Source of the DNA: Lacihabitans soyangensis
Lineage (GTDB): Bacteria; Bacteroidota; Bacteroidia; Cytophagales; Spirosomataceae
Assembly: GCF_024343775.1 (NCBI RefSeq)
Contig: NZ_RJUF01000183.1
Span: 42,386-106,385, forward strand
Length of the DNA stretch: 64,000 nt
Reading direction: 5' to 3'
The position numbers and the translations under genes were made by a program. The stretch's first letter is position 1, and each line of letters starts with the position of its first letter. Positions 1 through 6,645 of this stretch are shown here, piece by piece. Under the pieces are notes generated by a model. The model searched no databases. It saw nothing but the letters and a program-made list of their open reading frames with translations, and had not been told where the DNA came from.

Positions 1-1266
1 TTGGTTTTAGCGTTCTCAGGAATTCAGAATCTTTTCGAATTAAATTTGAGTAATGACTGGTATGTTTATATTTGGTTTGGGGTTAACGGTTTTTTCAATA
101 CACTCATTTTCACTTCTAAGCTGCCAAGTATAGACAAGATAGATGCTGAAACCGAATTTCCGATTGGATTAAAGTATTTTACACAATATGTTCTGCTACC
201 ATTGGTGGCCATATATTTGGGTATTTTGGTTGCCTATGAGGCCAAAATTGCCTTGCAATGGTCTTTGCCCAAAGGCTGGGTGAGTATCATGGTGTTGGCC
301 AGTGCCATTTTTGGTATTTTGGCGTTTTTGCTCATTTATCCGCTTAAAGAAGCCAATAGGTGGATTCAGACTTATACCAAACTTTACTACTGGATTTTAT
401 TGCCTTTGGTGGCTTTGATGATGGTAGCTATTTATGTCAGAATTTCGCAGTATGGACTAACTGAACCGAGGTATTTTGTTGCACTTTTGGCAGTTTGGTT
501 GCTTGGGGTAGGTTTATATTTTTCGATTTCAAAGGTAGATAACATTAAAATCATTCCGCTTTCGCTATTGTTGGTTGGTCTGTTTGGTATTTATGCCCCT
601 TTTAATGCTTTTCAAAGTTCAAGAATAAACCAAGAAGGCAGGTTGGAGAAGGTTTTGAATAAATATAAAGTTTTGAAAGGGGGTAAAATAGTTGTGCCGG
701 CTAATTTGAAATTAGATAGCGTGAATCAGGACAGAGTTTTTGCGGCTTTAGAATATCTTTCTGAAAATCAGCCGGAAAGATTGGAAAAGTATTTAAGTAA
801 AAAACAATTTGATGAGTTGATTGCTGAAAAAAATGAATATAATCGTAGTCAGCTAGTAATCAAGCTGACGGGATTTCCTCAGAAAAAGACTTTTGACTTA
901 CATAAATTCTTTAGTGTTAAAAATAGTGAGTTTTTGGTTTTGGATAAAGCAGATTTTCTTATTAGCCCGAATGAGTTTCGGGAAGAAGTAGATGTGGTCA
1001 AAATTGGAAATGATACTTTCGATTGGGATTTGAAACAAAATCAACTTAATGTAAATATTAATTCAAAAGAAAAAATTGGCTTTGATTTAAATGAATTGAC
1101 GAAATTAAACGCAAGTGATTTGCCTATTTCTGATCTAACGTTTCTGAAAGATAGTGAGAAATATAAAATGAAGCTTTACGTGGAAAGTGGAAACTCAAGA
1201 AATGGAGCCTTGGAGAATGTGAAGTGGAAACTATTACTGACTAAGAAATTATCAATTAGTGACTAA
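1..1266 (+). CDS. DUF4153 family integral membrane protein, 5'-truncated by window edge
   Basis: The reading frame is open from the first base, so the true start lies upstream of the window. Residues 1 to about 205 contain a run of hydrophobic segments (for example around 60-80, 95-115, 128-148, 158-175 and 183-200) consistent with a polytopic inner-membrane protein. The last 210 residues are hydrophilic and look like a soluble domain. The arrangement and the sequence style match the DUF4153 family, whose function is not established. It ends 55 nt before the next gene, with no obvious terminator between. The family call is by recognition, not by a search. Confidence 0.7.
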   Translation: MVLAFSGIQNLFELNLSNDWYVYIWFGVNGFFNTLIFTSKLPSIDKIDAETEFPIGLKYFTQYVLLPLVAIYLGILVAYEAKIALQWSLPKGWVSIMVLASAIFGILAFLLIYPLKEANRWIQTYTKLYYWILLPLVALMMVAIYVRISQYGLTEPRYFVALLAVWLLGVGLYFSISKVDNIKIIPLSLLLVGLFGIYAPFNAFQSSRINQEGRLEKVLNKYKVLKGGKIVVPANLKLDSVNQDRVFAALEYLSENQPERLEKYLSKKQFDELIAEKNEYNRSQLVIKLTGFPQKKTFDLHKFFSVKNSEFLVLDKADFLISPNEFREEVDVVKIGNDTFDWDLKQNQLNVNINSKEKIGFDLNELTKLNASDLPISDLTFLKDSEKYKMKLYVESGNSRNGALENVKWKLLLTKKLSISD

Positions 1267-1321
1267 TTTTTTTATTTTCGATTTGAAAAATCGAAATACT
1301 TAAATTTTGATTTTTGACATT

Positions 1322-1711
1322 ATGTCTAACCCACTCTACAAAAAACTCGGACTGAAAGACGGTCAAAAAGTGATTTTGACTAATATTCCTGAAAACTATT
1401 TTGATTTATTGATAGAAGTGCCAGAGGTTGAGGAGGCCGAAGGAAACGAACAGGCAGATTTTGTGCATATTTTTGAAAGTAGTTTGTCTGCATTGGAAAA
1501 ATCTTTTGCTGAAGTATTTCAAAGGCTCGCCCAAAAAGGTATGATTTGGGTCTCTTGGCCTAAGAAAACTGCTAAGGTTCCAACCGATTTAGACTATCAC
1601 TCAGCTAAATCTGTTGCTGTTAAACATGGCATGGTTGACGTCAAAATAAGTGCTATTGACGATACTTGGACGGCATGTAAATATTTGGTGCCACTCAAAA
1701 ATCGCAAGTAA
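1322..1711 (+). CDS. DUF3052-like small cytosolic protein
   Basis: A 129-residue soluble protein with no signal peptide or membrane segment. It begins MSNPLYKKLGLKDGQKV and contains a GMIWVSWPKK stretch near residue 75, both typical of the DUF3052-like proteins often annotated as hypothetical in Bacteroidota. An in-frame TTG at 1307 would add five residues, but ATG at 1322 gives the family-like N terminus and was chosen. Its stop codon directly abuts the stop of the convergent GH25 gene (1711/1712), so the two transcripts must end inside each other. Function unknown. Confidence 0.65.
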   Translation: MSNPLYKKLGLKDGQKVILTNIPENYFDLLIEVPEVEEAEGNEQADFVHIFESSLSALEKSFAEVFQRLAQKGMIWVSWPKKTAKVPTDLDYHSAKSVAVKHGMVDVKISAIDDTWTACKYLVPLKNRK

Positions 1712-2464
1712 TTATTTTCTGGAAACAGATTCAACTTCGATATCTAGTTCGAAATCCTCGTTTCCAAGTTTCATGCTTTCAAATTCTTCTTCGGGTCCCA
1801 CAAATGCATTGATATCTACATGTCCTGATATACCTGAAACTCTTCCTTTTTCAGTATACTGCCAAAATTTGAGATTTGGGCTTTTTACCAATGAATGGAT
1901 ATTGCCAGAATTATAATCAGCCAGCCAAAGTGAGTAGTTCTTGAAATGACCTTTGATGTATTTGTTATAGATTGAAGTATTGGTGTAAATAATCGGACGA
2001 ATACCGTAGTGTTTCTCCACAATTTGCAGCCATTTCATAAGGCCTTTTCTTACGGTTATAACGTTGGCATTGGGGCTGTCTTTTTCAAAGTCTAGCACGG
2101 GAGCCAGGTCTCCATCACGTAGTTTTACATTATTGATAAAGTTTTTGGCTTGGTCAGCAGCTCCTCTCGTAGGATGGTAGAAATGGTATGCCCCACGAAC
2201 GATGCCTGCGTCTGAGCATTCTCTCCAATAAGAATGGAATCTGGTGTCTTCATGCGTGGCCCCTTCGGTTGCTTTTAAGAAACAAAAACTTACTTTGAAC
2301 TCATTATGTTCAGCTATTTTGTCCCAATCCACATATCTTTGGTGATGCGACACGTCAATACCATGTATGCTGTATCGTTTGGTAATGTGCTTGTGGCTCG
2401 GAGCAAAATTGAGTGAAAGAATATTCAAAAATAATGTGAATACAACCGTAAAGTTTAAGAACAT
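1712..2464 (-). CDS. GH25-family lysozyme (N-acetylmuramidase), exported
   Basis: A 250-residue protein with an N-terminal hydrophobic segment (residues 2-20) that could be a signal peptide or anchor. Residues about 32-220 form a glycoside hydrolase family 25 domain: a GIDVSHHQ entry motif, an FLKATEGA strand, AYHFYHPT, and VLDFE carrying the expected acidic pair. GH25 enzymes cleave the beta-1,4 bond between MurNAc and GlcNAc in peptidoglycan. The acidic tail after the domain is unremarkable. It is convergent with the small DUF3052-like gene and stands alone. Role in wall turnover or in lysis of other bacteria cannot be told apart from sequence. Confidence 0.88.
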   Translation of the reverse strand: MFLNFTVVFTLFLNILSLNFAPSHKHITKRYSIHGIDVSHHQRYVDWDKIAEHNEFKVSFCFLKATEGATHEDTRFHSYWRECSDAGIVRGAYHFYHPTRGAADQAKNFINNVKLRDGDLAPVLDFEKDSPNANVITVRKGLMKWLQIVEKHYGIRPIIYTNTSIYNKYIKGHFKNYSLWLADYNSGNIHSLVKSPNLKFWQYTEKGRVSGISGHVDINAFVGPEEEFESMKLGNEDFELDIEVESVSRK

Positions 2465-2600
2465 GTGTCTGAAAAAGTTTGATTATTAACCAACACTTTA
2501 GAGCAATTATTGTGCCGTTTACTCAGTTTTATGCGTGTTAATTCCCCGAACTTTCTTCTTTTATTTTTTTTCTTTAAAAATTACAATTTCGCTATAAAAC

Positions 2601-2632
2601 AAAAATGAGCCAATGCATATTGACTCATTTTT
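2601..2632 (-). terminator. Hairpin terminator downstream of the hexosaminidase gene
   Basis: AAAAATGAG at 2601-2609 pairs with CTCATTTTT at 2624-2632, and the inner CAAT/ATTG also pairs. On the minus strand the hairpin is followed by a T-rich stretch. It lies 37 nt past the stop of the GH20 gene and upstream of the GH25 gene, so it would keep the two minus-strand genes separate. Confidence 0.65.
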
Positions 2633-2668
2633 GTTTTTTTATGAACAAATAAAAACTTCAGAAATTCC

Positions 2669-4564
2669 TTATTTTGCTCTTTTGGCTAACTCCGCATAGG
2701 GTATAATAAGTTCTCTGCCAAGTGCTTGTCCGTTTCTGTAAGTTTGAGTTCTTAGGCTCAAGAAACCTTTTGGTACTTCGAAAGCCCCTTTGTATTTATT
2801 CGCAAAATTTACAGGATAGGTATTGTCTATGCTGTAATAGATTTCGGTATTTGGAACATTGTTGGTAAGTTCCACCATTATTTTTTCACCATCTTTTTTT
2901 ACCTTAACAATGGGCTCATATACGGCTTTTGAAATATTGGTTTTGGCAGCATCAAATCTGTAGAAATGTGATTCGACTCTATTCACAAAACTGCTCCAGT
3001 TTTTGGCTTCCTTAGGACTCCAGAGCGTTTCTATGGTAGAAAATGCTCGTGGATATGTCATGTAGTAAGCGAACTGAAGGTTTGGAATCATTTCAGTCCA
3101 TAGATTGGCCTGTCCTCCAAGAATATATTTTGGATCTACTCCTTCTGGTACAGGTTCAAATTCGAAGGTTTTTTCAAGTAAGAGTTCGGCATAAATAGGG
3201 TTTTCTACACTTTTGTCGCCTTGCATATAGTCTATGTATGCGTATGTAGTAGGAGTCATTACTACCGGAACGCCCATTTTAGCAGCTTCTATTCCTCCTT
3301 TCATCCCTCTCCAGCTCATCACAGCGGCACCCGGAGCTAGACCACCTTCAAGTATTTCGTCCCACCCGATAAGTTTTTTTCCTTTGCTGCTTACTATTTT
3401 CTCAACTCGCTTAACAAAATAGCTTTGTAGTTCATGCGTGTCTTTTATGTTATTTTTTTTCATGAAAGCCTGTACATTGGCATCTCTTTCCCAATATCCA
3501 TGATAGCTTTCGTCTCCTCCCATGTGTATGTACTGGCCTGGGAAAAGTGCGGCCACTTCGGTCATTACTTTGTTTACAAATTCGTAAACTTTTTCGTCGG
3601 CAGGGTTGAGGGTGTTCTCAATGAGCATCTCGAAAGTGCCGTTGGCGTACCATTCGGCAAACTTAGCACCAGGATTTACAAAGGTTGGTTTTTTCAAAGT
3701 TGATAGCTCAGGATAAGCTGCCAAAGCCGCCATGCTATGTCCTGGAATATCAATTTCGGGTACAATAGTTATATTTCTTTCAGCGGCATATTTTACGACA
3801 TCCTTTATTTGTTCTTGGGTATAAAATCCACCATAGGTAGCTTTTTCACCTTCTTTTGGTTGCGGTCGGTCTTCGCCGAATTTTCCGTAACGTTCTACTC
3901 TCCAAGCTCCAATTTCTGTAAATTTTGGTAATGATTTTATTTCTATTCTCCAGCCTTCGTCGTCTGTTAAGTGCCAGTGGAAAACGTTGAATTTGTACTG
4001 AGCCATTTTGTCGATGTAATCTTTGACAGCATCAACGCCAAAGAAATGGCGGCTATCGTCAAACATCAAACCTCTCCAGCCAAATCGTGGATAATCCTTT
4101 ATTTTGCAACCCATCAACATACCTAAACCCATTGGTCGGTCTTTTGATTCAAATTCACGGGGTAGCATTTGTCTCAATGTTTGTAAGCCATTGAATATTC
4201 CAGCGTTGGCATTTGCAAAAATTTCTACGGTATTGTCTTTTACTTCAAGCGTGTAACCTTCGGTTCCCAGCACGGCATCTTTGGTTTTAAGCAAATCCAA
4301 GATGATTACCTTATTGGCACGGTCAGGATTTGGTACCGCTTTGATGTTGAGGTTTAGCCCTGCATTTTTGAGAAAAGCTTGAAAGTTTTCCGTCATTTTC
4401 TTGAGTTCAGGGTTGTTGGCTTTTAGATCAATACTGGTTTGATTATCAAGCATAAACATTCCCTCTTTGCTTTCGAAGCTCACCGGAGCGGGTATAATGG
4501 TGTGTTGAGCTTTGGCATACATAGCTCCAAAACACATAAAGATTATCAGCAGATGTTTTTTCAT
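2669..4564 (-). CDS. Beta-N-acetylhexosaminidase, GH20 family
   Basis: A 631-residue secreted or lipoprotein-free exported enzyme with signal peptide MKKHLLIIFMCFGAMYAKAQ. Residues about 22-150 form the GH20b-type N-terminal domain, and residues about 155-510 the catalytic TIM barrel. The signature HMGGDE gives the catalytic Asp351-Glu352 pair; FHWHLTDDEGWR near 196-207 and PEIDIPGH near 270 are also family motifs. The C-terminal part resembles the chitobiase C-terminal domain. It removes terminal beta-GlcNAc or GalNAc from chitooligosaccharides, glycans or peptidoglycan fragments. A TTG immediately before the ATG was not used as the start. Monocistronic, with a terminator of its own. Confidence 0.93.
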   Translation of the reverse strand: MKKHLLIIFMCFGAMYAKAQHTIIPAPVSFESKEGMFMLDNQTSIDLKANNPELKKMTENFQAFLKNAGLNLNIKAVPNPDRANKVIILDLLKTKDAVLGTEGYTLEVKDNTVEIFANANAGIFNGLQTLRQMLPREFESKDRPMGLGMLMGCKIKDYPRFGWRGLMFDDSRHFFGVDAVKDYIDKMAQYKFNVFHWHLTDDEGWRIEIKSLPKFTEIGAWRVERYGKFGEDRPQPKEGEKATYGGFYTQEQIKDVVKYAAERNITIVPEIDIPGHSMAALAAYPELSTLKKPTFVNPGAKFAEWYANGTFEMLIENTLNPADEKVYEFVNKVMTEVAALFPGQYIHMGGDESYHGYWERDANVQAFMKKNNIKDTHELQSYFVKRVEKIVSSKGKKLIGWDEILEGGLAPGAAVMSWRGMKGGIEAAKMGVPVVMTPTTYAYIDYMQGDKSVENPIYAELLLEKTFEFEPVPEGVDPKYILGGQANLWTEMIPNLQFAYYMTYPRAFSTIETLWSPKEAKNWSSFVNRVESHFYRFDAAKTNISKAVYEPIVKVKKDGEKIMVELTNNVPNTEIYYSIDNTYPVNFANKYKGAFEVPKGFLSLRTQTYRNGQALGRELIIPYAELAKRAK

Positions 4565-4722
4565 CAAGGTTTGATTTTTGGTTTGGGGTGTAATTTATTA
4601 AAATTTTTTAAGAACTCAGAATTGTTTAGGGTGTATTCTTTCTTGTGTGGCTTTTGTGTTAAGTTTTTCAATAAAAAATGAATGGTTTGTAAAAGATTTT
4701 CATTTTGAATATATACATGAAT

Positions 4723-4770
4723 TTATAAAAATATCGGATAATTTATAAAGTGCACTTATAAAAATATCGG
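4723..4770. repeat. Exact 15-nt direct repeat in the 4565-4889 intergenic region
   Basis: TTATAAAAATATCGG occurs at 4723-4737 and again at 4756-4770, start to start 33 bp (about three helical turns). A weaker TTTATAAAG lies between them. The repeat sits between the divergently transcribed GH20 gene (minus) and a beta-barrel protein gene (plus). Same-face spacing suggests an operator pair, but no regulator can be named. Confidence 0.5.
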
Positions 4771-4829
4771 TTTTTTTAAAGTGTATATTTAGTTTGTTCT
4801 TCCAATTTATTCAATTCAGCCAGACTGTT

Positions 4830-4858
4830 TTGGGAATTAAAGTCAAGTACTATCTTTG
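4830..4858 (+). promoter_or_regulatory. Bacteroidota-type promoter for the 4890 gene
   Basis: TATCTTTG at 4851-4858 fits the -7 consensus TAnnTTTG, and TTG at 4830-4832 (within TTTTG) is the -33 element with an 18-nt gap. Predicted transcription start is about 25 nt upstream of the ATG at 4890. Confidence 0.65.
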
Positions 4859-4889
4859 CAGCATTATCCAAAATTTTTAATTTATATTA

Positions 4890-5369
4890 ATGAAAAAAAC
4901 GTTCACATTATTGGCACTAGTTTTATGTTTTTCAATGACTATTTCTGCACAAGTAGTTAGAGTTGGGATTTTAGGAGCTGGACTTGGCGGTGGTCAGAAT
5001 TCCGGTCGTTTGGCGGTCCATATTTTTGAAGCAGCCTATGCTCCAAGTCCAAGAATCGATTTTGGTGGTTATTTGGGAGCAGCCGTTGGTGGTAACAGCG
5101 AGTCGGCTTCAGCAGGAATTAGATATGGTGCTCAAAGCAAATTTTATCTGATGACAGAAAAATTTAAACCATTTGTTGGCTTACAGTTAGGCTTAAACAC
5201 TAGAGCAAAGGTTGATGTAAATTCGGAGGAAATAGCTGATGCTGGTACAAAATTTCAAGTGACTCCACAAGCGGGATTCAGAGTTGGTCCTTTGAATATT
5301 TGGGCCTCTTATCAAAACGGATTTATGGTCAACGGAGGTCTTGTTTTCGGATTTGGAAAGTTTGAATAA
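4890..5369 (+). CDS. Small outer-membrane beta-barrel-like protein
   Basis: A 159-residue protein with a signal peptide ending ...MTISAQ. The mature part is glycine-rich with alternating hydrophobic residues (GILGAGLGGGQNSG, GGYLGAAVGG, PFVGLQLGLNTRA) and ends in VFGFGKFE, as expected for a small 8-strand outer-membrane barrel. I do not recognise a specific family. It is monocistronic, with its own promoter upstream and a strong hairpin terminator 20 nt downstream. Confidence 0.65.
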   Translation: MKKTFTLLALVLCFSMTISAQVVRVGILGAGLGGGQNSGRLAVHIFEAAYAPSPRIDFGGYLGAAVGGNSESASAGIRYGAQSKFYLMTEKFKPFVGLQLGLNTRAKVDVNSEEIADAGTKFQVTPQAGFRVGPLNIWASYQNGFMVNGGLVFGFGKFE

Positions 5370-5389
5370 AAGTTATCTAATTGATTATA

Positions 5390-5426
5390 AACACAAAAGC
5401 CAGCCCCTAGAGCTGGTTTTTGTGTT
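5390..5426. terminator. Bidirectional hairpin terminator between convergent genes
   Basis: AACACAAAAGCCAGC (5390-5404) pairs with GCTGGTTTTTGTGTT (5412-5426) with one G-U. The A-rich left arm and T-rich right arm make it work in both directions, fitting its place between the convergent genes ending at 5369 and 5438. Confidence 0.8.
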
Positions 5427-5437
5427 TTAGGGTATTC

Positions 5438-6268
5438 TTATTTCAGCGAAATCTCCGCCAAAACTGGATGATGGTCAGATGCAAAAAGCCCGGCCCAGGT
5501 ATTGCTCAGAGTGGCGTGCTTAAGCACTTTTAGTTTTGGGTTATTCACAAAAATATGGTCTATTTCACTTTTTTCTCGTTCTTTCGGCTCAAATCCAGTA
5601 AAAGTATCGTTCGGCCCAAAATGGGGCGTTTGGCTGATTGCTTTGGTATTTGTTAGCCCAGACAAAATAATCTTTATCGGCTCAGAATCAGGAGTAGCAT
5701 TGAAGTCTCCAGTAAGAATGGCCGTTTCAGTTCCTGCAATTTCTTTTATTTTCTTTAGAACTAGTTTGGAGCTTTCTGCCCGTGCCACTTGGCCAATGTG
5801 GTCGTAATGCGTGTTAAAAACATAAAATTTCTTTTTGGTTTTGAGGTCTTTAAAATATCCCCAAGTCACGATTCTGGGCAGATTGGCATCCCAGCCTTTA
5901 CTGGGTTTTTCGGGTGTTTCACTGAGCCAGAAAGTCTCTTCTTTCAGTAGTTTAAATCTCGTTTTGTTGTAAAAAATAGGTGAGAATTCTCCCTTCTCTT
6001 TGCCGTCTTCTCGGCCAAGTCCAAAGTGCCCGTATTCGGGCAACCTTTCCTGGAGGTCATTTATTTGGCCTAAGAGAGCTTCTTGCATTCCACAAAAGTC
6101 TGCTTTATAAAATTTCACCATTTCGGCCGCATGGTCTTTTCTGTTATCCCATTTGTTTATGCCGTCACGCTCGGTATTGTATCTGATGTTGAAGGTCATC
6201 ACTTGGATGGTTTGTGCATAAACTTGGCTCTGGACCAAAAGAAGAAAAGCAATAAGAAGTAATTTCAT
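5438..6268 (-). CDS. Exported endonuclease/exonuclease/phosphatase-family hydrolase
   Basis: A 276-residue protein when started at the internal ATG 6268, which gives a clean signal peptide (MKLLLIAFLLLVQSQVYAQ). The longer upstream frame to 6364 would bury that signal behind 32 polar residues. Family motifs in order: MTFNIRYN, MQEAL (metal-binding Glu), NTHYDHIG, LTGDFNATP and SDHHPV with the catalytic Asp-His. Members hydrolyse phosphodiester or phosphomonoester bonds in nucleic acids, inositides or sphingolipids; Bacteroidota versions like this one are usually simply called endonuclease/exonuclease/phosphatase family proteins. Substrate unknown. Confidence 0.88.
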   Translation of the reverse strand: MKLLLIAFLLLVQSQVYAQTIQVMTFNIRYNTERDGINKWDNRKDHAAEMVKFYKADFCGMQEALLGQINDLQERLPEYGHFGLGREDGKEKGEFSPIFYNKTRFKLLKEETFWLSETPEKPSKGWDANLPRIVTWGYFKDLKTKKKFYVFNTHYDHIGQVARAESSKLVLKKIKEIAGTETAILTGDFNATPDSEPIKIILSGLTNTKAISQTPHFGPNDTFTGFEPKEREKSEIDHIFVNNPKLKVLKHATLSNTWAGLFASDHHPVLAEISLK

Positions 6269-6433
6269 GAGGGGGTTTGTTGTATCCGCAATGCGAAAGG
6301 TTGAATAAAATATTACTGAAAGTTTTAAGAGCTTTGAGGTTGATTTTAAGGTAACATCTCTCAAAAATTTAATTTTTTCAAAAAAGGATATAATTATACA
6401 AAGAAAATAATATTATTTTTATAATTTTAATAC

Positions 6434-6473
6434 TCTACTATTTTGATAGACTAAATAGATTACGCTACATTTG
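6434..6473 (+). promoter_or_regulatory. Promoter of TonB receptor gene with candidate Rrf2 box (site A)
   Basis: The dyad TCTAC-TATTTTG-ATAGA occupies 6434-6450, followed by CTAAATAG. The -33 element TTTTG (6441-6445) falls inside the dyad spacer, and the -7 element TACATTTG is at 6466-6473, a 20-nt gap. The same dyad and the same -33/-7 geometry recur at 31507-31546. A protein bound here would block RNA polymerase. Confidence 0.6.
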
Positions 6474-6500
6474 TTAAATAATATAACCAGAATAAATCAA

Positions 6501-6624
6501 CGATGTTGTCTCTAAAATAATTTTTGAAAAAACCAGCCTGGCTGCAACCAGACTGGCGGATGCTTAACAAAAATAATATCATCGCTAAATGAGCTGCCTT
6601 GTGAAAGGCCAGTTTTCTTATTTT
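6501..6624 (+). ncRNA. Riboswitch-like structured leader of TonB receptor gene (copy L1)
   Basis: CGATGTTGT (6501-6509) pairs with ATAA (6573-6576) and CATCG (6580-6584) around a 3-nt bulge to close the element. An internal CCAG/CTGG stem (6533-6536, 6553-6556) holds a 16-nt loop containing GCAACC. About 65 nt of it are nearly identical to the leader at 13852. It is followed by a CTGCCTT/AAGGCCAG hairpin (6594-6612) and TTTTCTTATTTT, which looks like an expression platform. It lies downstream of the predicted transcription start at about 6480. The ligand is unknown. GCAACC also occurs in SAM-I-type riboswitches, but the rest of that consensus is absent. Confidence 0.6.
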
Positions 6625-6645
6625 CAATTAAACAATTTCAAATTA

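Noticed and set aside
5980..6186. Short plus-strand frame opposite the phosphodiesterase-like gene
   Set aside because: Antisense shadow; no promoter, no family pattern.
6501..6584. Standard SAM-I (S-box) riboswitch
   Set aside because: Only GCAACC and a vague TGCTTAA resemblance are shared. The kink-turn strand (GGxGGAGGGA-like) and the GGTGCxAAxTCC block are missing, so I report a new candidate element instead.
6589..6645. Upstream in-frame ATG for the TonB receptor
   Set aside because: It lies inside the conserved leader hairpin and would put 19 polar residues ahead of a good signal peptide. The equivalent ATG in the leader at 13852 is out of frame with susC.
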